Shown: positions 1-7,448 of the stretch, in pieces
Position numbering within the stretch: the first letter of the stretch is position 1
Layout of the letters: every line of letters begins with the position of its first letter
Assembly (NCBI GenBank): GCA_003563755.1
Contig: PWUB01000253.1
Coordinates: 1-9,612 of the forward strand
Direction of reading: 5' to 3'
DNA: 9,612 nucleotides
Origin: Clostridia bacterium
GTDB lineage: Bacteria > Bacillota_E > SLMV01 > PUMD01
Program-made: the position numbers and the translations under genes
Notes under the pieces: model-generated
Told to the model about the DNA's origin: nothing
Seen by the model: only the letters and a program-made list of their open reading frames with translations
The model's database searches: none

Positions 1-280
1 CCGCCATCAGGGCCATGAGGCTCTCAACTTCCTCCCTCGGGCGGTGCCAGTTTTCCGTGGAAAAGGCGAAGGCAGAGAGATATGCAATCCCGATGCTGAC
101 AGACTCCTCGATCACGCGCCGCAAAGCCCTGGACCCCTCCCGGTGGCCCTCAACCCGGTTCAGGCCACGGGCCCGGGCCCAACGGCCGTTGCCATCCATG
201 ATGATTCCGAGGTGCCTCGGCAGCGGCCCTCGGGTCAGCATCCTTCGCTCCTCGACTGTGTCATACGAGGTTTCGTTCAT
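1..280 (-). CDS. uppS: Isoprenyl (undecaprenyl) diphosphate synthase, N-terminal part
   Basis: This is the first 93 codons of a cis-prenyltransferase; the gene continues past the left edge. The family condenses isopentenyl diphosphate onto farnesyl diphosphate to make the C55 lipid carrier for peptidoglycan and wall polymers, at the cytoplasmic face of the membrane. The translation shows the family signature IIMDGNGRWA at residues 26-35, with the catalytic Asp at residue 29, followed by a GHREGSRALRR segment and the SAFAFSTENWHRP block, which matches the conserved FSTENW substrate-binding region. Two starts are possible. ATG at 280 follows an AGGG about 4 nt upstream. ATG at 241 (residue 14) has a better-spaced GGAG 6 nt upstream and leaves a shorter, more typical N-terminus. 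It lies 7 nt after the stop of the small ORF and is the normal last member of the rpsB-tsf-pyrH-frr-uppS operon. Confidence 0.95.
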   Translation of the reverse strand, partial: MNETSYDTVEERRMLTRGPLPRHLGIIMDGNGRWARARGLNRVEGHREGSRALRRVIEESVSIGIAYLSAFAFSTENWHRPREEVESLMALMA

Positions 281-287
281 AAATCCC

Positions 288-491
288 TCATCCATCCACC
301 GGTGGACTGCGTCGCACCGCCGCCCGGACCCCACAACTCTCCTGCTGGGGGCGGCCGAGATAGAGGATCAGCCGGCCACCGTCCTCGGACTCATCGACCC
401 TGAGCACGACATAGTGGCAGCTCAGGGCGAACCCCTGGGGACTATGAGCCTCGATGAACCGCACGGAGTATCGGCGGCCCCAGCTTTTCAC
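288..491 (-). CDS. Small uncharacterised ORF between frr and uppS
   Basis: This short reading frame fills the gap between frr and uppS. From the GTG at 491 it encodes 67 residues, but the frame stays open upstream through 20 more codons to an ATA at 551, and that upstream part looks coding (it reads LLGLTEEQAGAAV just before the GTG). No ATG, GTG or TTG occurs in the upstream part. A GGAGGT lies at the end of frr, 9 nt before the ATA, so the true start could be non-AUG, or a base may be misread. The product is a soluble mixed alpha/beta-like sequence with no signal peptide and no membrane segment. The pattern GLTEEQA, then RRYSVRFIEA, then VVLRVDESEDGGRL and LYLG is loosely like small potato-inhibitor I78-type domains, but this is a weak impression and I assign no function. 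Its stop lies 7 nt before uppS, so it would be translated from the same message. Confidence 0.55.
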   Translation of the reverse strand: MKSWGRRYSVRFIEAHSPQGFALSCHYVVLRVDESEDGGRLILYLGRPQQESCGVRAAVRRSPPVDG

Positions 492-556
492 GGCGGCCCC
501 AGCCTGTTCCTCGGTCAGTCCCAGAAGCGTATACAGCTGTTTCGTGCCTATCGGAC

Positions 557-1880
<1,324 letters not shown>

Positions 1881-2483
1881 TCAGTCACCCTCGCCCACCG
1901 CGAATCGGGCGAACCGGCGGACCTGGATGTTCTCTCCCACGGACGCGATGGCTTCCTTCAGCACGTCACCCACCGTCATGTCAGCATCCCTGATGTACGC
2001 CTGATCCAGAAGGCAGACCTGGGAGTAGAACTTGTCGAGGCGTCCCTCGACGATCTGATCCACGATGTGCTCGGGTTTGCCTTCACCCTCTGCCTGCTGC
2101 CGTAGGATTCGCTTCTCCTGCTCCAGTACCTCTTCAGGCACTTCATCACGATCCACATAGGTCGGGTCAGCAGCCGCGATCTGCATGCAGATGTTATGGG
2201 CCAACTCTCCAAATTCGTCCGTGCGAGCAACGAAGTCGGTCTCGCAGTTGACCTCCAGCAAGACGCCGATCTTGCCTCCCAGGTGGATATAGGAGTCGAT
2301 GATACCCTCCTCGGTGCTGCGCCCGGCACGCTTTCCCGCGTCAGCGAGACCCTTGGTCCTGAGAATCTCCCTGGCCTGTTCGATGTGGCCGCCGGCTTCC
2401 TCCAGGGCCTTCTTGCAGTCGAGGATACCAGCCCCTGTGGCCTCACGTAGTTCTTTTACCATTCCAGCACTGATTTCCGTCAT
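1881..2483 (-). CDS. tsf: Translation elongation factor Ts
   Basis: EF-Ts is the nucleotide-exchange factor that releases GDP from EF-Tu. The 200-residue product is of the short type found in many Bacillota and thermophiles, shorter than the roughly 280-residue enterobacterial form. The N-terminal UBA-like domain carries VKELREATGAGILDCKKALEE (residues about 9-28), followed by a core with IGVLLEVNCETDFVAR. The next position, often Asn in this motif (FVARN), is Thr here. The C-terminus keeps the AIASVGENIQVRRFARF block typical of the family. The ATG at 2483 gives the expected N-terminus, with a GAAGGGAAG purine stretch roughly 12 nt upstream. It lies 38 nt after rpsB and directly abuts pyrH, with stop and next ATG adjacent, so translation is probably coupled. 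Confidence 0.98.
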   Translation of the reverse strand: MTEISAGMVKELREATGAGILDCKKALEEAGGHIEQAREILRTKGLADAGKRAGRSTEEGIIDSYIHLGGKIGVLLEVNCETDFVARTDEFGELAHNICMQIAAADPTYVDRDEVPEEVLEQEKRILRQQAEGEGKPEHIVDQIVEGRLDKFYSQVCLLDQAYIRDADMTVGDVLKEAIASVGENIQVRRFARFAVGEGD

Positions 2484-2521
2484 ATTGCTGATATCTTCCC
2501 TTCACATTGAGTGGGCCCGCC

Positions 2522-3223
2522 TCACGCCTGCCGGACCTGCACTCCCTGTTTGCCCTCGAGCACCGCATCAGCGATCCTGGAAGACAATAATCGGACGGCC
2601 CTTATCGCATCGTCATTACCGGGAATAACGTAGTCAATATCATCAGGGTCACAGTTGGTGTCCACTATGGCGACGACGGGAATGTTGAGGCGGCGGCATT
2701 CTCTGACGGCGATCTCTTCCTTGCGCGGGTCAACCACGTAGACCGCATCCGGCACCCTGCTCATGGCCTTTATGCCCCCGAGGAACTTCTCGAGACGCTC
2801 CTTCTCCCGGTTGAGGTTGGCGACTTCCTTCTTGGGCAGCATTTCCCACAGGCCGCTCTCCTCCTGCTGTTCGAGTTCCATCAGGCGCTTCACACGCAGC
2901 TTAATGGTGGAGAAGTTGGTGAGGGTGCCTCCCAGCCAGCGCTGATTGACATAGGGCATGTCACAGCGCCCTGCTTCCTCCTGGATAGTCTCCTGGGCCT
3001 GCTTCTTGGTGCCCACGAACAGGACCGTTCCGCCGTGAAAGACGGTATCCCGTATGAAGTTGTACGCTTCGTCCATCAGACGCACGGTTTTCTGGAGGTC
3101 GACGATGTAAATACCGTTTCTCTCGGTGAAAATGTACTCTCGCATCTTGGGATTCCAACGGCGGGTTTGATGACCAAAGTGCACCCCGGATTCGAGGAGC
3201 TCCTTCATGGAAACCACGGGCAT
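2522..3223 (-). CDS. rpsB: 30S ribosomal protein S2
   Basis: S2 is a primary structural protein of the small ribosomal subunit near the head-body junction. The 233-residue product begins [18 protein letters not shown] and continues with the S2 signature [20 protein letters not shown]. Downstream are [33 protein letters not shown] and the [32 protein letters not shown] segment, all standard for the family. I chose the ATG at 3223 because an AAAGGAGAAGG ribosome binding site precedes it by a normal distance and the N-terminus then matches S2 proteins. The open frame extends 45 codons further upstream to 3358, but that stretch has no family similarity and covers the leader and the predicted promoter -10 region. 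It is the first gene of the rpsB-tsf-pyrH-frr-uppS block. Confidence 0.98.
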   Translation of the reverse strand: MPVVSMKELLESGVHFGHQTRRWNPKMREYIFTERNGIYIVDLQKTVRLMDEAYNFIRDTVFHGGTVLFVGTKKQAQETIQEEAGRCDMPYVNQRWLGGTLTNFSTIKLRVKRLMELEQQEESGLWEMLPKKEVANLNREKERLEKFLGGIKAMSRVPDAVYVVDPRKEEIAVRECRRLNIPVVAIVDTNCDPDDIDYVIPGNDDAIRAVRLLSSRIADAVLEGKQGVQVRQA

Positions 3224-3411
3224 GACGTACCTTCTCCTTTCGGTTTGGCCTCCCACACCATCGACGGGTACTGGAACCTTCGCAGGCACCGCCAGGCCCC
3301 TGAGTGTGGTGAGTGATATCTGGTACAGATCTGTCCACCTACTTATACCACAAGCCAATCGACCACTTCAATACTGAGCCGATGAGTGGTCGGGTCGGAC
3401 ATCCACGCCGC
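3224..3411 (-). other. rpsB upstream region and 5' leader
   Basis: These 188 nt separate the stop of the membrane-protein gene from rpsB. They hold the putative promoter, a perfect 10-nt palindrome ACAGATCTGT (3325-3334) at or just after the predicted transcription start, and a leader ending in the AAAGGAGAAGG ribosome binding site. A CCACAC and a downstream GTGTGG in the leader could pair over a long loop, but I see no strong hairpin, no T-run terminator and no riboswitch I can recognise. Ribosomal protein S2 represses its own operon through a leader in some bacteria; whether that happens here cannot be told from the sequence. Confidence 0.4.
3342..3371 (-). promoter_or_regulatory. Putative housekeeping (sigma-A) promoter for the rpsB operon
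   Basis: On the minus strand a TTGAAG (-35 candidate, at 3366-3371) is followed after 18 nt by TATAAG (-10 candidate, at 3342-3347), close to TTGACA-N17-TATAAT. A start near 3335 would give a leader of about 110 nt before the rpsB ATG. The position between the flagellar block and the translation block is where a separate promoter is expected, so that ribosomal genes do not depend on flagellar transcription. No intrinsic terminator with a T-run is visible upstream, so read-through from the flagellar operon is also possible. Confidence 0.5.
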
Positions 3412-3936
3412 TCACGGGCTGGTGACCACGCGCACCGGCACGCTCAGCGATCCCGGCAGGTCGATCCTCAGCTGTACTCCTCCCGCCTGGTTGAGGTAAC
3501 GGTAGATCTGTTCACTGGTCTCCTCGGAAATTTCCTGGAGCATGGGGTCAAAGGATATACCATCGATCCACCGTTGCACCTCCTCCGCGAGGCTTTCGCG
3601 CAGGTAGTCCTCCATCCTGAGAATCACCGCGTCGGGAAGGGGAACCTCCACGCCGTAAATGTGCAGCGACAGGGACTCGAAGCTGCCTGCCACCCGATCC
3701 GCCACATGAGAGGGTAGATCATCGCGCACGGCACTCATGAGGGAGGAGATCTGCGTCTGTGCCTCCGCGGTCAGAGAGTGCTCCATTTCCTTCACCATGG
3801 GCTCAGGGTCCAGGTGCACGGTCACACCGTTCTGGCAGAGAAACCACAGGGCCCCCGCCAGGACGCACACTGAAAGGAAGGCAGCTGTGACAAAACCGAG
3901 TACATAGCTTCTCACGGACCAGTCTGACCAGCTCAC
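3412..3936 (-). CDS. Small single-pass membrane protein in the ylxL/swrB position
   Basis: I do not recognise this protein by sequence. From the chosen GTG it is 174 residues: a short N-terminus (SWSDWSVRSY), one hydrophobic segment at about residues 12-34 (VLGFVTAAFLSVCVLAGALWF), then a soluble, mostly helical domain rich in Glu, Ser and Leu, with a proline/valine-rich end. The likely topology is a membrane anchor with the rest on one side of the membrane. The GTG at 3936 has GGGAGGGG 8 nt upstream; the frame stays open to a GTG at 3999, but that start lacks a usable ribosome binding site. In B. subtilis the gene between sigD and rpsB is ylxL/swrB, which also encodes a single-pass protein of similar size that promotes swarming and flagellar assembly. 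Shared position, size and topology suggest an analogous role, which is inference; I see no clear residue-level match. Confidence 0.75.
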   Translation of the reverse strand: MSWSDWSVRSYVLGFVTAAFLSVCVLAGALWFLCQNGVTVHLDPEPMVKEMEHSLTAEAQTQISSLMSAVRDDLPSHVADRVAGSFESLSLHIYGVEVPLPDAVILRMEDYLRESLAEEVQRWIDGISFDPMLQEISEETSEQIYRYLNQAGGVQLRIDLPGSLSVPVRVVTSP

Positions 3937-3944
3937 GAAGAGCA

Positions 3945-3952
3945 CCCCTCCC
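3945..3952 (-). promoter_or_regulatory. Ribosome binding site deciding the start of the membrane-protein gene
   Basis: GGGAGGGG on the minus strand, 8 nt before the GTG at 3936. It is the only strong Shine-Dalgarno-like sequence in front of this gene and favours the GTG at 3936 over the more upstream GTG at 3999. Confidence 0.6.
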
Positions 3953-4044
3953 GCACCGACTACTATTCGGTTTCCCCGGTCGGTATCTACCCTATGCACT
4001 CTCCGCGCATATCAGGCGAAAATGGTCCCCCGGCCCTTCGTCAT

Positions 4045-4845
4045 CTAGTCCACGGACTGAAACATGTGCGCTGTGGAGCTCAGCTTGCCGCGCAGCCGCA
4101 TCACTGCCCTCGAATGCACCTGCGAGATCCTCGATGGCGAAAGCTGCATGACATCGGCGATCTCCGACAGGGTCAGGCCCTCGTAGTAATACAGGGTCAC
4201 CACCAGCTGCTCCTGCTCTGATAGCTCTCTGATGGCCTCGGCCAGCCGGTCCCTCCGGGCGCTCCATTCCGTAGCCTCGAAAGGATCGGTGGCCCCTTCA
4301 TCCGGCACGAAATTGATGAGCGTGTCCGCACCGGTGACCTCATCGGTGCTGAACGGCTCATCGAGATACATCATCGTGCCCTGGGCGACATGTGCCATAT
4401 CCTCACGGTACCGCCCCACGCTGATACCGAGGTGTTGTGCCACCTCCTCGTCCGTCGGAGATCTCCCGAGCCTGGCCCGCAGCTCCTGGTGGGCATCCTC
4501 CATTTCACGTCCCTTACGCCTCACCGACGACGGCACCCAGTCCATGCTGCGAACTCCGTCCAGGATGGCTCCTCGAATCCGGGTCGTCGCGTAGGTTTCG
4601 AATTTGATGCCCCGGCTGATGTCGAACTTGTCCAGGGCATCGATTAGCCCGAATATCCCGTAGGTCTCCAGGTCCGAAGGCTGCACCTCAGCGGGCATCC
4701 CCATGGCCATCTGGCCGGCCACGTACCTGACCAGCTCAACGAATTCGAGGATGAGTTCTTCCCGGGCCGTCTGATCCCCACTGCACTTGTAGGCTCTCCA
4801 GAGATCAGCCCTCTCGCCCAGATGCTCGAGTTCTGCCTCGCTCAC
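4045..4845 (-). CDS. fliA: Flagellar RNA polymerase sigma factor (FliA/SigD/WhiG type)
   Basis: This 266-residue protein is a sigma-28 family factor that directs RNA polymerase to late flagellar, motility and autolysin promoters. Region 2 (about residues 25-105) carries LILEFVELVRYVAGQMA, DLETYGIFGLIDALDKFD and GIKFETYATTRIRGAILDGVRSMDWVP, the classic -10 recognition and core-binding block. Region 3 follows, with GRSPTDEEVAQHLGISVGRY. Region 4 ends the protein with the helix-turn-helix LTLSEIADVMQLSPSRISQVHSRA, which reads the -35 element. The start is chosen as GTG 4845 because a GGAGGGAGGGG sequence ends 6 nt before it; a TTG at 4851 touches that sequence and is too close. It starts 18 nt after the PilZ gene, as part of the flagellar transcript. 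FliA is normally held by the anti-sigma factor FlgM, which is not in this window. Confidence 0.96.
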   Translation of the reverse strand: MSEAELEHLGERADLWRAYKCSGDQTAREELILEFVELVRYVAGQMAMGMPAEVQPSDLETYGIFGLIDALDKFDISRGIKFETYATTRIRGAILDGVRSMDWVPSSVRRKGREMEDAHQELRARLGRSPTDEEVAQHLGISVGRYREDMAHVAQGTMMYLDEPFSTDEVTGADTLINFVPDEGATDPFEATEWSARRDRLAEAIRELSEQEQLVVTLYYYEGLTLSEIADVMQLSPSRISQVHSRAVMRLRGKLSSTAHMFQSVD

Positions 4846-4851
4846 TGACAA

Positions 4852-4862
4852 CCCCTCCCTCC
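4852..4862 (-). promoter_or_regulatory. Strong ribosome binding site of fliA/sigD
   Basis: GGAGGGAGGGG on the minus strand, directly after the PilZ gene stop. It places the fliA start at the GTG at 4845 (6-nt spacing) rather than the TTG at 4851, which it abuts. Confidence 0.6.
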
Positions 4863-4863
4863 G

Positions 4864-5532
4864 TCACAACAGCCCCAGCCGCCTGAGCCGCAGCTGCTCA
4901 TTGAAGATGAATGACATTATGCGGTCCTGGTCTCTGATCTCAATGGATGTGAACTCGACTGCCCAGAATGATGGATCCTCACCGGGACCCGATTCTGAGC
5001 GTAGGGGCCTGCCCACGACCTGCACAGTCGCATCGGGCAGGAAAATCTCGAAGTGACACTCGGTGCCGATCGTGAGTGGTCCGTCGCAGGCGACGAGCAT
5101 TCCTCCGCAGCTGATGTTCACGGTGACACCCCGGCCGGCATTGCCCCGGTCTTCATCGGCCGCGGGGTCAGCAGACCACCACTGCACGTTCAGCGTGCAC
5201 TCCCAGCGCACGTACTCTCGCCGCTGCACCCGCTCGTAGGTGTCGGGAACGGACATTTCCATCACCGGCCTGCCTCCCTCCCTCGTAACCCGGAGCACCC
5301 AGCTTCCACCCCTGTACAGGGCATCGTCGCGCACGGTGTATATCGCTGCTCTGCAGCCCCTGGGGAAGTACAGGAGGACCCCGGATCCCGTGGGAATGGG
5401 AACGGTTAGGGCACTGTCCGATATGTCCTGGACGTAGGTGTGTACACGGTCTCCCTCAACCCCATCGGGATGTACAAGGGCCACCCTTATGCTGTCGTTG
5501 ATGCCCAGACCCACAACCGGGGTGTCATCCAC
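4864..5532 (-). CDS. PilZ-domain flagellar brake protein (YcgR/MotI-like), c-di-GMP binding
   Basis: The 222-residue product has the two-domain layout of YcgR/MotI (YpfA) proteins: an N-terminal beta-rich domain (about residues 1-100, YcgR-like) and a C-terminal PilZ domain (about 101-220). PilZ binding residues are visible: QRREYVRW at 103-110 supplies the RxxxR motif (R105 and R109), and NISCGG at 139-144 supplies the [D/N]xSxxG motif. Both key c-di-GMP contacts are therefore kept and the protein should bind the messenger. Family members slow or stop the flagellar motor when c-di-GMP is high. The start is a GTG overlapping the end of flhG by 8 nt, with GAGGT upstream. It lies between flhG and the sigma factor, where B. 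subtilis has the che genes, which supports a motility role. The exact motor target cannot be told from the sequence. Confidence 0.9.
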   Translation of the reverse strand: MDDTPVVGLGINDSIRVALVHPDGVEGDRVHTYVQDISDSALTVPIPTGSGVLLYFPRGCRAAIYTVRDDALYRGGSWVLRVTREGGRPVMEMSVPDTYERVQRREYVRWECTLNVQWWSADPAADEDRGNAGRGVTVNISCGGMLVACDGPLTIGTECHFEIFLPDATVQVVGRPLRSESGPGEDPSFWAVEFTSIEIRDQDRIMSFIFNEQLRLRRLGLL

Positions 5533-6424
5533 CTCGCCGCACCTCCTCCATCATCCGCGGTAGAAGGCGCGCCAGCCGCAGCAGGAACGCCCGGCCCGAT
5601 CCTGAATGACCTTCGGGCCGTTGCACTATGGCATCCACCAGGCGGTTGATACCGGCCGATGCGCTGCTCTGTGGATACACTCTTAACAGAGGCTCCTGTC
5701 CCTTCACCGCACGGCCCACGAAATGATCATCGGGTATCCAGGTGAGCAGCCGAATGTCCAGCGATAGGAACCGCCTGCTCATGCCCCGAAGGTGAGAGAA
5801 AGTCGACTCAGCCTCCCGTTGAACGGCACGGTTGACGACCGCGGTCACCTCACCGCTGAAGCCGTAGCGATTGAGCCGCTTCAGGGTCCGGTAAGCGTCC
5901 ATGAGCGAGGGCGGCTCCGGAGTCGCCACCATCACCACCGTCTCGGCAGCAAGAAGCATGCCCATCACCGTCGGCGAGATGCCTGCCTGGGTATCTATGA
6001 TCACGAAATCAACCCCGGCCATCTGCACGGACAGGGTCGAGAGCAACCCGCGAATGCTGAACAGATCCTCCGGTTCATCATCCAGTTCGCCACCTGGCAA
6101 CAGGCTCACGTGGTCTGTCACCGGATACAGGGCGTCAGCCGGCTCGCACAGCCCTCTCATCACATCGCACACGCTCCAGCGGGGTGCACAACCCAGGAGC
6201 AGGTCCAAGTTGGGCAATCCGAAGTCTGCGTCCACGAGCAGTACTCGGTGACCCATTTCACCGAGCCCGACGGCCAGGTTCAGCGATATGTTGCTCTTGC
6301 CCACACCGCCCTTGCCTCCGCTCACCGCCAGGGTGTGCCCCTTACCCCTGGACGCATCTGTCTCAGGGGAGTCGGCGGGACCCTGAACCATCTCGCGTAA
6401 GCCGGCTGCCTGGTCACGTATCAT
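5525..6424 (-). CDS. flhG: MinD-like ATPase FlhG (YlxH), flagellar number control
   Basis: FlhG is a deviant-Walker ATPase of the MinD/ParA family that works with FlhF to control flagellar number and placement and to deliver C-ring components. The 299-residue product has the FlhG-specific N-terminal activator motif DQAAGLR (residues 4-10, consensus DQAxxLR), which in studied homologues stimulates the FlhF GTPase. The P-loop is SGGKGGVGKSN (35-45), with the signature lysine K38. Switch I has VDADFGLPNLD (64-74) and Walker B has VIIDTQAG (141-148). The C-terminus, about residues 277-299, is rich in Arg and Leu (RAFLLRLARLLPRM) and looks like the amphipathic membrane-targeting helix of MinD/FlhG. 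ATG 6424 is chosen because it puts the DQAxxLR motif at the very N-terminus; it overlaps the end of flhF by 11 nt. The open frame extends upstream to 6574, but that part is shadow of flhF. Confidence 0.96.
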   Translation of the reverse strand: MIRDQAAGLREMVQGPADSPETDASRGKGHTLAVSGGKGGVGKSNISLNLAVGLGEMGHRVLLVDADFGLPNLDLLLGCAPRWSVCDVMRGLCEPADALYPVTDHVSLLPGGELDDEPEDLFSIRGLLSTLSVQMAGVDFVIIDTQAGISPTVMGMLLAAETVVMVATPEPPSLMDAYRTLKRLNRYGFSGEVTAVVNRAVQREAESTFSHLRGMSRRFLSLDIRLLTWIPDDHFVGRAVKGQEPLLRVYPQSSASAGINRLVDAIVQRPEGHSGSGRAFLLRLARLLPRMMEEVRRGG

Positions 6425-7448
6425 TCGATGCAGTCCCTTCCAACAGAATGCGGGCCAGGGTTTCAGAGGCCGGTCCCAGATCGTCCGGGACTCGCTGGCC
6501 CGTGCACACATATGATAGAGGTACGCCGGCGTCTCGGGCGAAGGATATGACCCTGCCCGGCTGCCGGGTTTCATCGACCTTGGTTAGAAGCAGGCGGTTA
6601 TAACCCGTGGGGCGGTAGCTGCGAATGATCGAGCAGGCGTCCGACGTGTCGGTAGCTGCACTCAGCACCAGGTGTATCTCGTGGGCTCCCGAGGCCCGCA
6701 CAAGCTCCTCGAGGCGCGCCATGTGCTCGTCGTCCCGCGGGCTGTGCCCGGCGGTGTCGACAAGGATCACCTCCGAGTGCGCGAGGCGCCGCAGGGCTCC
6801 CTGCATTTCTTCAGGACCCATCACCACCTCGAGAGACATCTCCATGATACGGGCGTACTTGCGGAGCTGCTCAACGGCACCGATCCTGTAGGTATCGAGA
6901 GTCATCAAACCCACCCTCAGTCCCCGTCCGAGAGCCATGCGCGCCGCCAGCTTGGCACATGTGGTCGTCTTGCCGGTGCCCGTCGGGCCCACCAGCGCCA
7001 CGATGCGGGGATCGCCCGGCTCACCTGTGGGAGCGATTCCCACCTGCCGCAGCCAGGGCACCTCCGCGCCCGTCGGGGCACCGCCCTGGTACTTGCGGGC
7101 CAGGACCGATGCTGCATCCTCCGGCACTCCCCGCTCGACCAGAAGATGTACAACGGTCGACACACCCTCCCCCGTGGTGCCTGGCGGCTGTCCCGAACCC
7201 TCCCGCGGCGTCGGTAGCCGATCGGTGTCGTGCGCCGCGGCCACGGCTGCGACGGAGGGACCTGCACCGCCGTTGCCGCTTTCTTCGAAGGCAACGGTCA
7301 TCTGTATCTCCGGGGGACGAAACAGGCCGAGGATTCCGCGCTGGCGAACGGAGGCAGTCTCGAGGAGGGCGACCTCCGGACCCAGGTCGCTCTTGATCCT
7401 CCTCATGAGGTCGTTCACGGACTGTCCGCGGTACTTCTTGATCCTCAC
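6414..7448 (-). CDS. flhF: SRP-type GTPase FlhF, flagellar placement
   Basis: FlhF is the third SRP-family GTPase, after Ffh and FtsY. It marks where the flagellum is built and its activity is stimulated by FlhG. The 344-residue product has the FlhF N-terminus MRIKKYRGQSVNDLMRRIKSDLGPEVALLET, here MRIKKYRGQS plus VNDLMRRIKSDLGPEVALLE (residues 1-30). A variable, low-complexity B domain follows, about residues 45-95, rich in Gly, Pro and Ala. The NG domain then has G1 GPTGTGKTTT (154-163), LDTYRIGA (184-191), G3 DTAGHSPRD (231-239), G4 TKVDE (289-293) and G5 TGQRVPDDL (316-324). The gene starts with a GTG in a 4-nt GTGA overlap with the flhA stop, so translation is probably coupled. FlhG follows immediately. 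Confidence 0.97.
   Translation of the reverse strand: MRIKKYRGQSVNDLMRRIKSDLGPEVALLETASVRQRGILGLFRPPEIQMTVAFEESGNGGAGPSVAAVAAAHDTDRLPTPREGSGQPPGTTGEGVSTVVHLLVERGVPEDAASVLARKYQGGAPTGAEVPWLRQVGIAPTGEPGDPRIVALVGPTGTGKTTTCAKLAARMALGRGLRVGLMTLDTYRIGAVEQLRKYARIMEMSLEVVMGPEEMQGALRRLAHSEVILVDTAGHSPRDDEHMARLEELVRASGAHEIHLVLSAATDTSDACSIIRSYRPTGYNRLLLTKVDETRQPGRVISFARDAGVPLSYVCTGQRVPDDLGPASETLARILLEGTASNDT

Noticed and set aside
3224..3358. A possible 45-residue N-terminal extension of S2
   Set aside because: The strong ribosome binding site and family N-terminus are at 3223, and the extension covers the predicted promoter and leader.
3955..3984. Inverted repeat ACCGAC / GTCGGT with an 18-nt loop upstream of the membrane-protein gene, considered as a terminator after fliA
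   Set aside because: The stem is only 6 bp, the loop is long and no T-run follows on the minus strand.
6425..6574. A possible 50-residue N-terminal extension of FlhG
   Set aside because: It overlaps flhF, has no similarity to FlhG, and would bury the DQAxxLR motif that is normally at the N-terminus.
6672..7217. A 181-codon plus-strand ORF
   Set aside because: It lies fully inside flhF, whose GTPase motifs are intact on the minus strand.
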